Origin: JARRJY01 sp037388705
Lineage (GTDB): Bacteria; Pseudomonadota; Gammaproteobacteria; UBA6429; Thiohalophilaceae
Assembly (NCBI GenBank): GCA_037388705.1
Contig: JARRJY010000004.1
Location: forward strand, 1 to 59,399
Direction of reading: 5' to 3'
DNA: 59,399 nt
Shown here: positions 8,924 through 18,095 of the stretch, one piece after another
Position numbering within the stretch: position 1 is the first letter of the stretch
Layout: each line of letters opens with the position of its first letter
The notes under the pieces: model-generated
What the model was told of the DNA's origin: nothing
Seen by the model: only the letters and a program-made list of their open reading frames with translations
Databases searched by the model: none
Position numbers and translations under genes: made by a program

Positions 8924-10063
8924 TCATTCAAACATCAGGATAGCGCTGTCAACCAGCTTGCGCCACAGGCCACCTTCTTTAACATCATGTAAGGCAATTA
9001 ATGGATGATTAACCACTTCCTGTTCTCCCAGCATGACATTAACTGTACCCAGCACCTGTCCCTTTTTAATTGGCGCCTCAATCATTGCATTAACTTTCAT
9101 TTCTGCCTTGACTTTATTTCGGTTACCGCGTGGTATGGTCACATACAGGGGCTCACTCACGCCAAGCTGAATCTGCTTGTCTTCACCTTTCCAGACTCGC
9201 ATCGTGGTTAATGCTTTATTAGAAGGATGTAGCGGGAAGGTTTCGAAAAAGCGAAAACCGTAATTCAACAACTTGCGGCTTGTGTTTTCCCGTGCCTGCT
9301 CGGACTTTGTACCCAGTACAATAGATATAAGTCGCATATCATTTTGCCTGGCTGAGGAAATCAGGCAAAAACCGGCAGATTCGGTATGGCCTGTTTTTAC
9401 ACCATCCACACGATCATCACGCCATAACAAACGGTTACGGTTAAACTGGCGAATATTGTTAAAGGTATATTCTTTAATCTTGTAAAGCTGATAGTGTTCC
9501 GGGAAATCAGTTATCAGTTTGCGCGTTAATATCGCCAGGTCATTGGCTGTGGTGTAGTGTTCCTCATGAGGCCAGCCAGTACTGTTGACGAAATGTGTAC
9601 CTGTCATTCCCATATTTTCTGCGTACTGGTTCATCAGGATAGCAAACTGCTCTTCACTGCCTGCAACATGTTCGGCCAATGCAATGGTTGCATCGTTACC
9701 TGACTGAATGATCATTCCCTTGATAAGTTTTTCTACCGGGATTTGCTTACCTACTTCGATAAACATCTTGGAACCTTTCATTTTCCAGGCTTTCTTGCTG
9801 ATGGTAACCAGGTCATCTTCCCTCACAGTACCGTTACGGATTTCTGTAAAAACCACGTAGGCGGTCATTAGCTTGGTGAGGCTAGCCGGTTCAATACGCG
9901 CATTGGGATTTTTCTGGGCCAGCACTCGGCCACTATTATGATCCAGTAATAAGTAAGCTTCTGCAGCAATCGACGGCGGAGCGGGAACAATACTTGGTGC
10001 CGCGTTAGCAAGCTGGCTGAACAGGATAAGTAACGGTATGTAAACAAATTTTCTTATTAACAT
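8924..10063 (-). CDS. dacA: D-alanyl-D-alanine carboxypeptidase (PBP5/6 type)
   Basis: This periplasmic enzyme trims the terminal D-Ala from peptidoglycan stem peptides. The 379 residues begin with a signal peptide (to about residue 22). Active-site motifs are S61-L-T-K64, S121-G-N123 and K223-T-G. A C-terminal beta domain is followed by an amphipathic tail (W-R-K-L-V-D-S-A-I-L-M-F) that anchors such proteins to the inner membrane. It sits in the elongation cluster between rlpA and the aminotransferase. Confidence 0.96.
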   Translation of the reverse strand: MLIRKFVYIPLLILFSQLANAAPSIVPAPPSIAAEAYLLLDHNSGRVLAQKNPNARIEPASLTKLMTAYVVFTEIRNGTVREDDLVTISKKAWKMKGSKMFIEVGKQIPVEKLIKGMIIQSGNDATIALAEHVAGSEEQFAILMNQYAENMGMTGTHFVNSTGWPHEEHYTTANDLAILTRKLITDFPEHYQLYKIKEYTFNNIRQFNRNRLLWRDDRVDGVKTGHTESAGFCLISSARQNDMRLISIVLGTKSEQARENTSRKLLNYGFRFFETFPLHPSNKALTTMRVWKGEDKQIQLGVSEPLYVTIPRGNRNKVKAEMKVNAMIEAPIKKGQVLGTVNVMLGEQEVVNHPLIALHDVKEGGLWRKLVDSAILMFE

Positions 10064-10173
10064 GATATTTAGTCTAGATTTTCCAACCCAAAATGAATAC
10101 CTATTCTAACGTGTGTGCACGCTGAAACATAGGCATGGTTGGCAGTTTATCGGGCTGCAGAGAATTGTGCTAG

Positions 10174-11013
10174 CTAATCGATAACGATATGAGGTTCGGC
10201 GAAGCCAAGCTGAGAGATACGGGTAGCGAGTTGATCGGCCTGTTCAACATTGACAAGTGGACCGATACGTACGCGGTAGATGTTTTTTTCTTCACTGTAA
10301 CCGGTGTTAATTGTCTGTGAGCCCAGTTCTGCCAGCAGGCGGTTGCGCAGTTGCTCGGCATTGGTTCGGCTGACAAATGCACCTACTTGCAGGAATAAAC
10401 GATAGTCCGAAGACGAGGCGTTGGTGATGTCCTGTTGTGGCGCAGGTTTACGCGCCATGGTCCTGTTGCGATGGTATTCGTAAGGATCAATTGCGCGAAT
10501 TTCAACGACACCAGTGCCTTGCGAGGTAATTCCCAGTTTTTTTGCCGCGGCATAGGAAAGATCAATAACCCGGTTATCGTGGAATGGACCACGATCATTG
10601 ACGCGGACAATTATACTTCTGCCATTTTTCAGGTGACGTACCTCGACATAGGAGGGCAACGGCAGGGTCTTGTGTGCCGCGGTCATCTTATACATGTCGT
10701 ATGTTTCACCACTTGAAGTGCGATGGCCGTGGAATTTTTTTCCATACCAGGAGGCTATGCCACGATCAACATAATTACGGCTATCACGCATGACATAGTA
10801 ACGCTTGCCATGGACGACATATGAGGGTGAATTGCCGTATTTACTTCTGGGTTCGGCACGCGGAATCGCATTAGTTATGCGACGAGTATCAATATCATCG
10901 GCTGGTGCACTATCTCGATACTGGGAGTAACGGGAAGAGGAGCATCCTGTCACAAACAGGACGATGAGCAAGGTGGCGATTAGCCTGTGATGCAACGGGA
11001 ACAGGCTGTTCAT
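10174..11013 (-). CDS. rlpA: Septal ring lytic transglycosylase RlpA
   Basis: This outer-membrane lipoprotein cleaves or binds glycan strands lacking stem peptides. The 279-residue protein has a signal peptide with lipobox F-V-T-G-C, a double-psi beta-barrel domain (G-I-A-S-W-Y-G-K-K-F-H-G through V-N-D-R-G-P-F) near residues 85-175, and a C-terminal SPOR domain (about 205-279) for binding denuded glycans. Gene order mltB-rlpA-dacA is conserved in gammaproteobacteria. Confidence 0.95.
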   Translation of the reverse strand: MNSLFPLHHRLIATLLIVLFVTGCSSSRYSQYRDSAPADDIDTRRITNAIPRAEPRSKYGNSPSYVVHGKRYYVMRDSRNYVDRGIASWYGKKFHGHRTSSGETYDMYKMTAAHKTLPLPSYVEVRHLKNGRSIIVRVNDRGPFHDNRVIDLSYAAAKKLGITSQGTGVVEIRAIDPYEYHRNRTMARKPAPQQDITNASSSDYRLFLQVGAFVSRTNAEQLRNRLLAELGSQTINTGYSEEKNIYRVRIGPLVNVEQADQLATRISQLGFAEPHIVID

Positions 11014-11042
11014 GTTAACTCCCTATTTGGTTTGTTAGCTTG

Positions 11043-12026
11043 TTAACGATAATTCTTTCTAATCTGCTCGCTCAGCTGAAAGACAGCCATTGAGTACAGT
11101 GCACTATGATTATAGCGGGAAATGACATAAAAGTTATGCCATCCGACCCAATATTCCGGACCATTTTTGGTTTCCAGCTCGATCAGGGTGCCGTTCAGGT
11201 TATCTGGCAAGCCATCAGGCAGGATTACCCCATTATCCATTAGTTGTTGCTTGGTAAAGTCCGGCTTTAGGCCATTTTCCAACAGTTTTTTATAACGCTT
11301 GCCATGCACGCGCACTTTACTGGCAATGGGCTGACCCGCTTTCCATTGATGTTTCTTAAAATAATTGGCAACGCTGCCAATGGCATCATCAGGATTATTC
11401 CATAGATCACGTTTACCATCACCATCAAAGTCAACGGCATAACGACGGAAGCTGCTGGAAATAAACTGTGGCATTCCCATGGCGCCTGCGTACGAGCCCA
11501 GTTGTTCCAGTGGATCAATATTTTCTTCACGGGTCATTAACAGGTAATGTTCCAGTTCCCTGGTAAAAAATTTACTGCGAGGCGGGTAGGCAAAGGCCAG
11601 TGTGGCCAGGGCGTCCAGTACCGGAAAACGACCTTTATGTTTTCCGTAGCGGGTTTCTACCCCGATAATGGCAGTAATGATTTCTTCCGGTACACCATAA
11701 GTTATTTTTGCGCGTGATAATGAGTTTGCATTTTTTCCCCAGAAGCGGACGCCACCTTGCAAACGATCACGGGTTAAAAAGATAGGACGGTATTCATACC
11801 AGGGTTTAGATTCTGCCGGACGCGAAATCGCTTCGATTATAGATTCATGATGATGAGCATGTTTTAAAAGATCAGTCAGGTTACCAGCATCAAACTGATG
11901 TTGTTTGTTCATTTGTTTAATAAAGTCCTGGATATTCTTGTTTGAAACATCCAGTGGACGCGTCGACGCTTGTACATTTAGTACAACAGCTGACAACATG
12001 CTCAGGCCTACTACAAATAACTTCAT
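11043..12026 (-). CDS. mltB: Lytic murein transglycosylase B
   Basis: The enzyme cleaves glycan strands to anhydromuramyl ends. The 327-residue protein carries the family-3 lytic transglycosylase core: catalytic glutamate in G-V-E-T-R-Y-G-K and the motif S-Y-A-G-A-M-G-M-P-Q-F-I-S-S-S. The N-terminus is a plain signal peptide (V-L-N-V-Q-A-S) without a lipobox cysteine, so this copy is probably soluble in the periplasm, unlike E. coli MltB. It lies 29 bases after rodA. Confidence 0.95.
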   Translation of the reverse strand: MKLFVVGLSMLSAVVLNVQASTRPLDVSNKNIQDFIKQMNKQHQFDAGNLTDLLKHAHHHESIIEAISRPAESKPWYEYRPIFLTRDRLQGGVRFWGKNANSLSRAKITYGVPEEIITAIIGVETRYGKHKGRFPVLDALATLAFAYPPRSKFFTRELEHYLLMTREENIDPLEQLGSYAGAMGMPQFISSSFRRYAVDFDGDGKRDLWNNPDDAIGSVANYFKKHQWKAGQPIASKVRVHGKRYKKLLENGLKPDFTKQQLMDNGVILPDGLPDNLNGTLIELETKNGPEYWVGWHNFYVISRYNHSALYSMAVFQLSEQIRKNYR

Positions 12027-12055
12027 ATCATCCCCGGTTGATATATTTTGACCAT

Positions 12056-13186
12056 CTAGCTGGCAATAAGTTTACGGTGCGTTTGTATCGACATCAGGAT
12101 ACCGAAACCGGCCAGCAGGGTCACCATCGAAGTTCCGCCATAACTGATCAGCGGTAAAGGTACACCAACTACTGGCAAAATACCGGAAACCATTCCTATA
12201 TTTACAAACACGTAGACAAAAAAAGTTAAAATCAGGCTGCCAGCCAGCAAACGGCTGAATGTATCCTGGGCCTGGTTGGCAATAACCATGCCACGGATAA
12301 TGATACTGCCGTAGATTGCCAGTAATAAAAGGATGCCAAGAAAACCAAATTCCTCGCTGAAGACAGCAAAAATAAAATCCGTTGAGCGTTCCGGTAAAAA
12401 GTCGAGATGTGACTGGGTACCGTTGAGCCAGCCTTTTCCATAAACGCCACCCGAACCAATGGCAATAGTTGACTGAATAATGTGATAACCGGCACCGAGG
12501 GGATCATTTTCCGGATTAATAAATGTCAGCACGCGTTGTCGTTGATAATCATGAAGCAGGTAGTTCCATGCCAGTGGTAAACTTGCGACCATTGCAATGA
12601 TGGCACTGAATATTAATTTCCAGCTTAATCCTGCCAGTAATAAAACGAATACACCGGCACTGGCGATTAACAGGGCGGTACCCAGATCAGGCTGCTTGGC
12701 AACCAGCAAGGTTGGTACCACCATGATCAACAGGGCTGTGATTAAACTCATTTTTCTTGGCGGTAAAGTGGCTTCCGCCAGGTACCAGGCAATCATCATG
12801 GGTACGCCAAGTTTCATTATTTCTGAAGGCTGGAAACGGAACAGTCCCAGGTTTAACCAGCGTTGTGCACCTTTACCAACCTCACCCAGTATTAACACTG
12901 CTACCAGCATGATTAAACCGATACCAAATAACCAGGGCGCCCATTTTTGTATAGTGGTCGGTGAAATTTGTGCAACAGTCACCATAACCGTAAAACCAAT
13001 AGCCAGGCGTATTAATTGACGGGCGATGAGATCCTGGTTCTGATCGCCAGCACTGTAGAGCACAAACAGACCAATGGCAGATAACAGGATCAGGCTGAAT
13101 ATCAATACAGGATCAATATGCAAACGCTTAAACAAACGTTGCAATGTTGTTACCCGGTTTTCTTCTGCGAATTGTGAATATTCCAT
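12056..13186 (-). CDS. rodA: Rod-shape peptidoglycan glycosyltransferase RodA
   Basis: This SEDS-family membrane enzyme polymerises lipid II during cell elongation with PBP2. The 376 residues form about ten hydrophobic segments. Family motifs visible are K-Q-P-D-L-G-T-A near residue 163, G-S-G-G-V-Y-G-K-G, H-L-D-F-L-P-E-R-S-T-D-F-I-F near 270, and the C-terminal V-P-L-P-L-I-S-Y-G-G-T-S. It follows the PBP2 gene by four bases. Confidence 0.97.
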   Translation of the reverse strand: MEYSQFAEENRVTTLQRLFKRLHIDPVLIFSLILLSAIGLFVLYSAGDQNQDLIARQLIRLAIGFTVMVTVAQISPTTIQKWAPWLFGIGLIMLVAVLILGEVGKGAQRWLNLGLFRFQPSEIMKLGVPMMIAWYLAEATLPPRKMSLITALLIMVVPTLLVAKQPDLGTALLIASAGVFVLLLAGLSWKLIFSAIIAMVASLPLAWNYLLHDYQRQRVLTFINPENDPLGAGYHIIQSTIAIGSGGVYGKGWLNGTQSHLDFLPERSTDFIFAVFSEEFGFLGILLLLAIYGSIIIRGMVIANQAQDTFSRLLAGSLILTFFVYVFVNIGMVSGILPVVGVPLPLISYGGTSMVTLLAGFGILMSIQTHRKLIAS

Positions 13187-13190
13187 GCGG

Positions 13191-15047
13191 TTATTCCACG
13201 TTATTTAACAGGTACTGGTCCATCACTTTACGAGCTATAGGTGCAGCAACTGATCCACCACTACCACCATTTTCCACGATCACTGCCACGGCAATCTTGG
13301 GATCTTCAACAGGAGCGAAACCAATAAACAGGGCATGGTCACGCAGCTTTTTCTTTATTTTTTCTTCTTCGTATTCTTCATCCTGCTTGATGCCGAATAC
13401 CTGTGCGGTACCGGTTTTACCGGCAATGGTGTAAGGCAGGTTATAACTGATTCTACGGGCTGTACCATGAGTACCGTGTACTACTTTTTTCATTGCCGAG
13501 ATGACAGTTTGCCAGTTTTCGTCCCTGGTGATTGGCACAGGATCTAGTGCAACAGGTTGTTTTAAAAGAGTGGTATGAGTTTGCGGGTCCTGTGTCTGGA
13601 ATAACAGTTTAGGTTGATAACCTGTGCCTTTTTTACTCAGGGTTGCTGTAAAACTGGATAATTGTAATGGTGTGGTCAGCATGAATCCCTGTCCAATACC
13701 AGTAATAAGCGTTTCACCCGGGAACCATGGCATGCTATATCTCTTACGTTTCCATGTGCGAGAAGGTAGCAAGCCGGGTAATTCACCAGGGACATCAATC
13801 CTGGTACGGTTACCTATATTAAAGTAAGAAAGATATTGATGAATACGGTCAATTCCCAGTGCCAGTGACAGGTCATAAAAATATACGTCACATGATTCAA
13901 CAATTGCCTTGGTGAGATCAGTTTCACCGTGACCCCGTTTCTTCCAGTCACGATAACGACGTTCGTCATTTTCAAGCATGTACCAGCCCGGACAATTGAT
14001 CTTTTGCTGGGCATACACTTGCTTTAACTCAAGCCCGGCCAGTCCGATCAAAGGTTTTATTGTGGAGCCAGGCGGGTACTGGCCGGTAATGGCACGGTTA
14101 AACAGCGGTCGTTCAGGTGATTCACGCAGCTCTCGGTAGGTAGCAGAATCCAGCCCGTTAACAAACAGGTTAGGGTCAAAGGTTGGAATACTGGCGATCG
14201 CCAGTACATCGCCATTGCGTGGGTCAATGGCGACCAGGGCACCGGTATTGTCAGCAAAAGCCTGTTCGGCGATTGCCTGCAGCTTCGCGTCAATGGTCAG
14301 GAAAAGATTTTTACCGGGAACGGGCAGGGTACGTTCAAGTACTTGCAGAATTCTTCCCTGCGCGTTGGTTTCAACTCGCTGAAAACCAACCTTGCCATGT
14401 AACTGTTCTTCATAAGCGCGTTCGATACCAATTTTGCCGATATGACTGGTACCACTATATTCAGAGGCATTGAGCTTACGAAGTTCTTTTTCATTAATCC
14501 TGCCGACATAACCTATTGAGTGTGAAGCAAGCTTGCCTAACGGATAGTCACGGGAAAGTGACGCAATAATTTCAACACCCGGCAAACGATACTGGTTGAC
14601 CGACAGGCGAGCCACTTCTTCATCATTAAGCCGGAAACGCAGGGGAATACCTTCAAAACGACGTTTTCGCTTGAGGTTTTTGTGAAATTGTTTCAGATCT
14701 TCATCACTGACAGAGACAAGTTTTTTGATTTCTTCAATAGTCGCATTCAAATCCGGAATATGTTCTGGTACCAGTTCAAGTGTAAAGCTGGGAATGTTTT
14801 GTGCCAGTAATACACCATTGCGGTCATAGATAAGGCCTCGAGTTGGCGGGATAGGTAAAATATTTACGCGGTTATTTTCGGATAAGGTTTTGTAATGTTG
14901 CTGGTGGAATATCTGTAACCAGGCAAGTCGCGCAATTAATAAAAATACCAGCAGGACAATGACGATAGCAGCAACAATACTACGGCTGCTGAAAATGATA
15001 CTTTCCCGAATATGATCCTTAAAGGTACTACTATTGTTACGCGCCAT
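13191..15047 (-). CDS. mrdA: Peptidoglycan D,D-transpeptidase PBP2
   Basis: This transpeptidase is the partner of RodA in the elongasome. The 618-residue protein has one N-terminal transmembrane helix (about 24-45), a pedestal/dimerisation region starting I-P-P-T-R-G-L-I-Y-D-R-N-G, and a C-terminal transpeptidase domain with S328-T-I-K331, S385-C-D387 and K544-T-G-T547. The SXN position is SXD, as is common for PBP2. It is read after mreD with a five-base gap. Confidence 0.97.
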   Translation of the reverse strand: MARNNSSTFKDHIRESIIFSSRSIVAAIVIVLLVFLLIARLAWLQIFHQQHYKTLSENNRVNILPIPPTRGLIYDRNGVLLAQNIPSFTLELVPEHIPDLNATIEEIKKLVSVSDEDLKQFHKNLKRKRRFEGIPLRFRLNDEEVARLSVNQYRLPGVEIIASLSRDYPLGKLASHSIGYVGRINEKELRKLNASEYSGTSHIGKIGIERAYEEQLHGKVGFQRVETNAQGRILQVLERTLPVPGKNLFLTIDAKLQAIAEQAFADNTGALVAIDPRNGDVLAIASIPTFDPNLFVNGLDSATYRELRESPERPLFNRAITGQYPPGSTIKPLIGLAGLELKQVYAQQKINCPGWYMLENDERRYRDWKKRGHGETDLTKAIVESCDVYFYDLSLALGIDRIHQYLSYFNIGNRTRIDVPGELPGLLPSRTWKRKRYSMPWFPGETLITGIGQGFMLTTPLQLSSFTATLSKKGTGYQPKLLFQTQDPQTHTTLLKQPVALDPVPITRDENWQTVISAMKKVVHGTHGTARRISYNLPYTIAGKTGTAQVFGIKQDEEYEEEKIKKKLRDHALFIGFAPVEDPKIAVAVIVENGGSGGSVAAPIARKVMDQYLLNNVE

Positions 15048-15052
15048 AATGG

Positions 15053-15541
15053 TTAGCTGACTTGATAATAACGACGCAGGTAACGCATTAACAGGAATAC
15101 GGGTGGCCAGAACAAACTGGTTGTCAGTACCGGTAGCAATGCCAGCCAGATGTCAGTTTTTTCACCCATGATGCCCTTTATCCATAATACGAGTGCAACC
15201 TGTATCAGCACCAGGAAACCAACAGATATAGCCTGTTGCCAGAGTGGAAAAACGCGAATACGTTGATGCAATTGCAGAACAAAAAAGGTCACCAGGGTTA
15301 GCGCCAGTGCATGTTGTCCCAGCAAGGTATCACGAATAACGTCAAGAAACAGGCCCGCTATCCAGGCTTTACCAAGGCCAATGCGATTGGGTAAAGCCAT
15401 ACACCAGTAAACCAGGGTCAGGGTAACAAATTCCGGGCAGAGTGATTTGAGCACATCTGGTAAAGGAATGATGGTAAGGGTAAAGGCAGCAACGAAGCTA
15501 AGCAGGATAACGCCACCACCGCGATGTTCAAAAATATTCAT
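15053..15541 (-). CDS. mreD: Rod shape-determining protein MreD
   Basis: This small integral membrane protein of the elongasome has 162 residues and about five hydrophobic segments. It was identified by position between mreC and mrdA, its hydrophobic profile, and I-A-G-L-F-L-D-V-I-R-D-T-L-L-G-Q-H-A-L, which matches the MreD signature. Its start overlaps the mreC stop by four bases (ATGA-type), implying translational coupling. Confidence 0.93.
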   Translation of the reverse strand: MNIFEHRGGGVILLSFVAAFTLTIIPLPDVLKSLCPEFVTLTLVYWCMALPNRIGLGKAWIAGLFLDVIRDTLLGQHALALTLVTFFVLQLHQRIRVFPLWQQAISVGFLVLIQVALVLWIKGIMGEKTDIWLALLPVLTTSLFWPPVFLLMRYLRRYYQVS

Positions 15542-16419
15542 TGCTGAACCCCGCCTTCAACCTGCACACAAGGATTTTCCATTTCTGGTCGGCTCCTGTT
15601 TGACGGCCATACCAGGAGTACTTCACGGCTGCGCTCAAGCTTGGCAACAGGCTCTGCATAAATTTGGGCAAAAGGCAGGCTTGGATTGATGTTGACTTCA
15701 GTTACCCGGGCAGCAGGGTAACCTGCCGGAAACACGCAGCCTAAACCTGATGTTACCAGGATATCGCCAATTTCAATGTCAGCATTATTTGGTAAATGAA
15801 GTATTTCAAGCCGATCATTATTACCGGTTCCGGTTGCAATAGTGCGCAAACCATTACGGGCAACCTGCACGGGTAACACATGGTTAGGATCAGTGATTAA
15901 CAGGGCGGTGCTGGTAAACGGATGAACATTAACCAGTTTACCCATGACGCCATGTGCGTCCAGTATGGGCTGACCTTCATAAAGTTCATCATTTGCAGTG
16001 CCCTTGTTAATGACCACCTGCCTTTTGTAGGGGTCCAGTGAAACGGCCAGTAGCTCACCAATCAGGACGCGTTCTCCCACGCGCTTGGATGATTGCAGTA
16101 ATTCCCTGAGGTGGATATTTTCCGACTCTATGAATGTCAGTTTCTGTAACTGAGATTTCAGTAACTGGTTCTGGGTACGCAGTTCTTCATTTTCTTCTTG
16201 CAAGGCTTCACGTGACGAGAGTGACTCTGATGCCCAGCCTGTCATTCGCGAAGGAACACTAACAATATACTGGAGTGGGTAAGCCAGTACCGCTAAACCT
16301 GAACGAATATTTTTTACATGGTCGGTGCGATGATCTAGCACCATTAATCCTACCGATAAAATAATCAGTAACATGAGACGGATACCAAGAGAAGGGCCTT
16401 GTACAAATAACTGCTTAAT
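15538..16419 (-). CDS. mreC: Rod shape-determining protein MreC, probable ATT start
   Basis: This bitopic periplasmic scaffold links MreB to PBP2/RodA. It has an N-terminal transmembrane helix, a coiled coil (E-A-L-Q-E-E-N-E-E-L-R) and a beta-barrel domain. The first ATG in frame is at 16374, but it would cut off a conserved N-terminal segment. Reading back, the frame gives I-K-Q-L-F-V-Q-G-P-S-L-G-I-R-L before that ATG, matching the usual MreC start (K-x-L-F-x-x-G-P-S-L-G-x-R-L). The frame closes with TGA eight codons before this point. The only plausible start is ATT at 16419, with GGAG seven bases before it. With this start the protein is 293 residues. Confidence 0.88.
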   Translation of the reverse strand: MKQLFVQGPSLGIRLMLLIILSVGLMVLDHRTDHVKNIRSGLAVLAYPLQYIVSVPSRMTGWASESLSSREALQEENEELRTQNQLLKSQLQKLTFIESENIHLRELLQSSKRVGERVLIGELLAVSLDPYKRQVVINKGTANDELYEGQPILDAHGVMGKLVNVHPFTSTALLITDPNHVLPVQVARNGLRTIATGTGNNDRLEILHLPNNADIEIGDILVTSGLGCVFPAGYPAARVTEVNINPSLPFAQIYAEPVAKLERSREVLLVWPSNRSRPEMENPCVQVEGGVQQ

Positions 16420-16501
16420 GGGGTTTCTCCGCTCTGGTCATGCTTTATTTTAATAGTAAATAGACTGGTTGGTACAAAGGGCATTGTACCTTTATATACA
16501 G

Positions 16502-16532
16502 CAAGGGCAACGCCACTATAGCATTGCCCTTG
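16502..16532 (-). terminator. Hairpin after mreB
   Basis: CAAGGGCAA (16502-16510) pairs with TTGCCCTTG (16524-16532), 20 bases past the mreB stop on the minus strand. There is no good T-run after it, so it may slow transcription or stabilise the mRNA between mreB and mreCD rather than terminate. Confidence 0.45.
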
Positions 16533-16552
16533 TCAGGTTCAGCGCGAGCGGT

Positions 16553-17599
16553 CTATTCGACGCTAAACAGATCACCACCATGCTCATCGATTAATTCAAG
16601 AGCACGGCCACCGCCACGGGCAACACAAGTCAGCGGATCTTCTGCAATATGGACCGGTAAACCGGTTTCTTCTGTTAGCAGGCGATCCAGGTCACTAAGC
16701 AGGGCACCACCACCGGTCAGTACCATGCCTCGCTCTGCAATATCGGAGGCCAGTTCGGGTGGAGTTTGTTCCAGCGCAGTTTTCACGGCGGCAACAATTC
16801 CGGAAAGTGGTTCCTGCAAGGATTCCAGGACTTCATTACTGTTCAGGGTAAAACTGCGTGGCACACCTTCAGCCAGGTTGCGACCGCGGACTTCCATTTC
16901 ACGAACTTCGTTACCCGGGTAAGCAGTACCAATTTCGTGTTTAATACGTTCCGCGGTGGATTCACCAATCAGGCTGCCATAGTTACGGCGTATGTAGCTG
17001 ATAATGGCTTCGTCAAAGCGATCACCACCAATACGCACTGACGCTGAATAAACAATACCGTTTAAAGACAGCACTGCCACTTCTGTCGTACCACCACCAA
17101 TATCCAGAACCATTGAGCCGCTGGCCTCGTTAATAGGCATGCCAGCGCCAATCGCGGCGGCCATCGGTTCCTCTATTAAATAGACCTCCCGGGCACCGGC
17201 ACCATTTGCAGACTCACGGATGGCACGGCGTTCTACCTGGGTGGAACCGCAGGGGACGCAGATTAAAACGCGAGGGCTGGGACGGAAAAACTTGGCTTCG
17301 TGTACCTTACGGATGAAGTGCTGCAACATCTTCTCTGTTACCGTGAAGTCGGCAATTACGCCGTCTTTCATGGGACGAATGGCGACAATATTGCCAGGCG
17401 TTCGGCCCAGCATTTGCTTGGCTTCCATACCCACAGCCGCCACACTTTTCGGGCCGCCCGGGCCACGTTCCTGGCGGATGGCCACCACAGAAGGTTCATT
17501 TAGGACAATACCCTGTCCCTTAACATAGATCAGGGTGTTTGCTGTACCCAGATCAATAGAAATATCGTTGGAGAACATTCCCCGTATGCTATCAAACAT
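16553..17599 (-). CDS. mreB: Rod shape-determining protein MreB
   Basis: This bacterial actin organises the elongation machinery under the membrane. The 348 residues are the typical length. Actin-fold motifs are clear: D-L-G-T-A-N-T-L-I-Y near residue 17 (phosphate 1), D-I-G-G-G-T-T-E-V-A-V-L near 165 (phosphate 2), and G-M-V-L-T-G-G-G-A-L-L near 288. It is the first gene of the minus-strand cell-wall cluster and diverges from gatC. Confidence 0.98.
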   Translation of the reverse strand: MFDSIRGMFSNDISIDLGTANTLIYVKGQGIVLNEPSVVAIRQERGPGGPKSVAAVGMEAKQMLGRTPGNIVAIRPMKDGVIADFTVTEKMLQHFIRKVHEAKFFRPSPRVLICVPCGSTQVERRAIRESANGAGAREVYLIEEPMAAAIGAGMPINEASGSMVLDIGGGTTEVAVLSLNGIVYSASVRIGGDRFDEAIISYIRRNYGSLIGESTAERIKHEIGTAYPGNEVREMEVRGRNLAEGVPRSFTLNSNEVLESLQEPLSGIVAAVKTALEQTPPELASDIAERGMVLTGGGALLSDLDRLLTEETGLPVHIAEDPLTCVARGGGRALELIDEHGGDLFSVE

Positions 17600-17684
17600 G
17601 TTTTTATAATCGCCGATTTAGGTGGAAAAAATTATTATCCTCCGTACTTTAATCAAATACAGGGGGGTTGGGCAAGTTTAGCTC

Positions 17685-17693
17685 TGATATAAT
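17685..17693 (+). promoter_or_regulatory. Extended -10 promoter for gatCAB
   Basis: TGATATAAT fits the TGnTATAAT extended -10 consensus, with the hexamer at 17688-17693. No good -35 lies 17 bases upstream, as is typical of extended -10 promoters. It lies about 60 bases before the gatC start. Confidence 0.6.
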
Positions 17694-17755
17694 ATGGCGA
17701 ATTTGCCGAGCCCATCACAGCGCGGTTTTGTTGAGTTCTGATTCAGGATAGAAAA

Positions 17756-18043
17756 ATGTCACTTGAAAAGGCTGATGTAGAGAAAATTGCTCACCTGGCA
17801 AGACTGGCCATCGATGAAAAGGATGTGCCCGGGTATGCCAAGAACCTGTCCAGTATTCTGGACCTGGTTGAACAAATGAGTTCGGTTAATACTGATGATG
17901 TGACGCCAATGGCCCATCCCCTGGATGCGACCCAGCGACTGCGGGCAGACGAAGTCACCGAGACTGATCAACGTGATCATTTCCAGGAGATTGCCCCCAA
18001 CGTGGAAGATGGCCTGTACCTGGTACCCAAGGTTATTGAGTGA
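17756..18043 (+). CDS. gatC: Asp/Glu-tRNA amidotransferase subunit C
   Basis: This small clamp subunit belongs to the GatCAB complex, which converts Glu-tRNA(Gln) and/or Asp-tRNA(Asn) to the amidated forms. The 95-residue protein shows the family pattern: V-E-K-I-A-H-L-A-R-L-A-I near the start, D-L-V-E-Q-M-S-S-V-N-T-D-D-V-T-P-M-A-H-P, and a final D-G-L-Y-L-V-P-K-V-I-E. It is the first gene of gatCAB. Confidence 0.97.
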   Translation: MSLEKADVEKIAHLARLAIDEKDVPGYAKNLSSILDLVEQMSSVNTDDVTPMAHPLDATQRLRADEVTETDQRDHFQEIAPNVEDGLYLVPKVIE

Positions 18044-18095
18044 AAGGCATCCTGCCAATTTTAACCATCGTTAAGAAGACCTAGAGATTTAAAAC

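Noticed and set aside
16524..16922. Plus-strand Ser/Arg-rich frame opposite mreB
   Set aside because: Low-complexity antisense product of a conserved gene.
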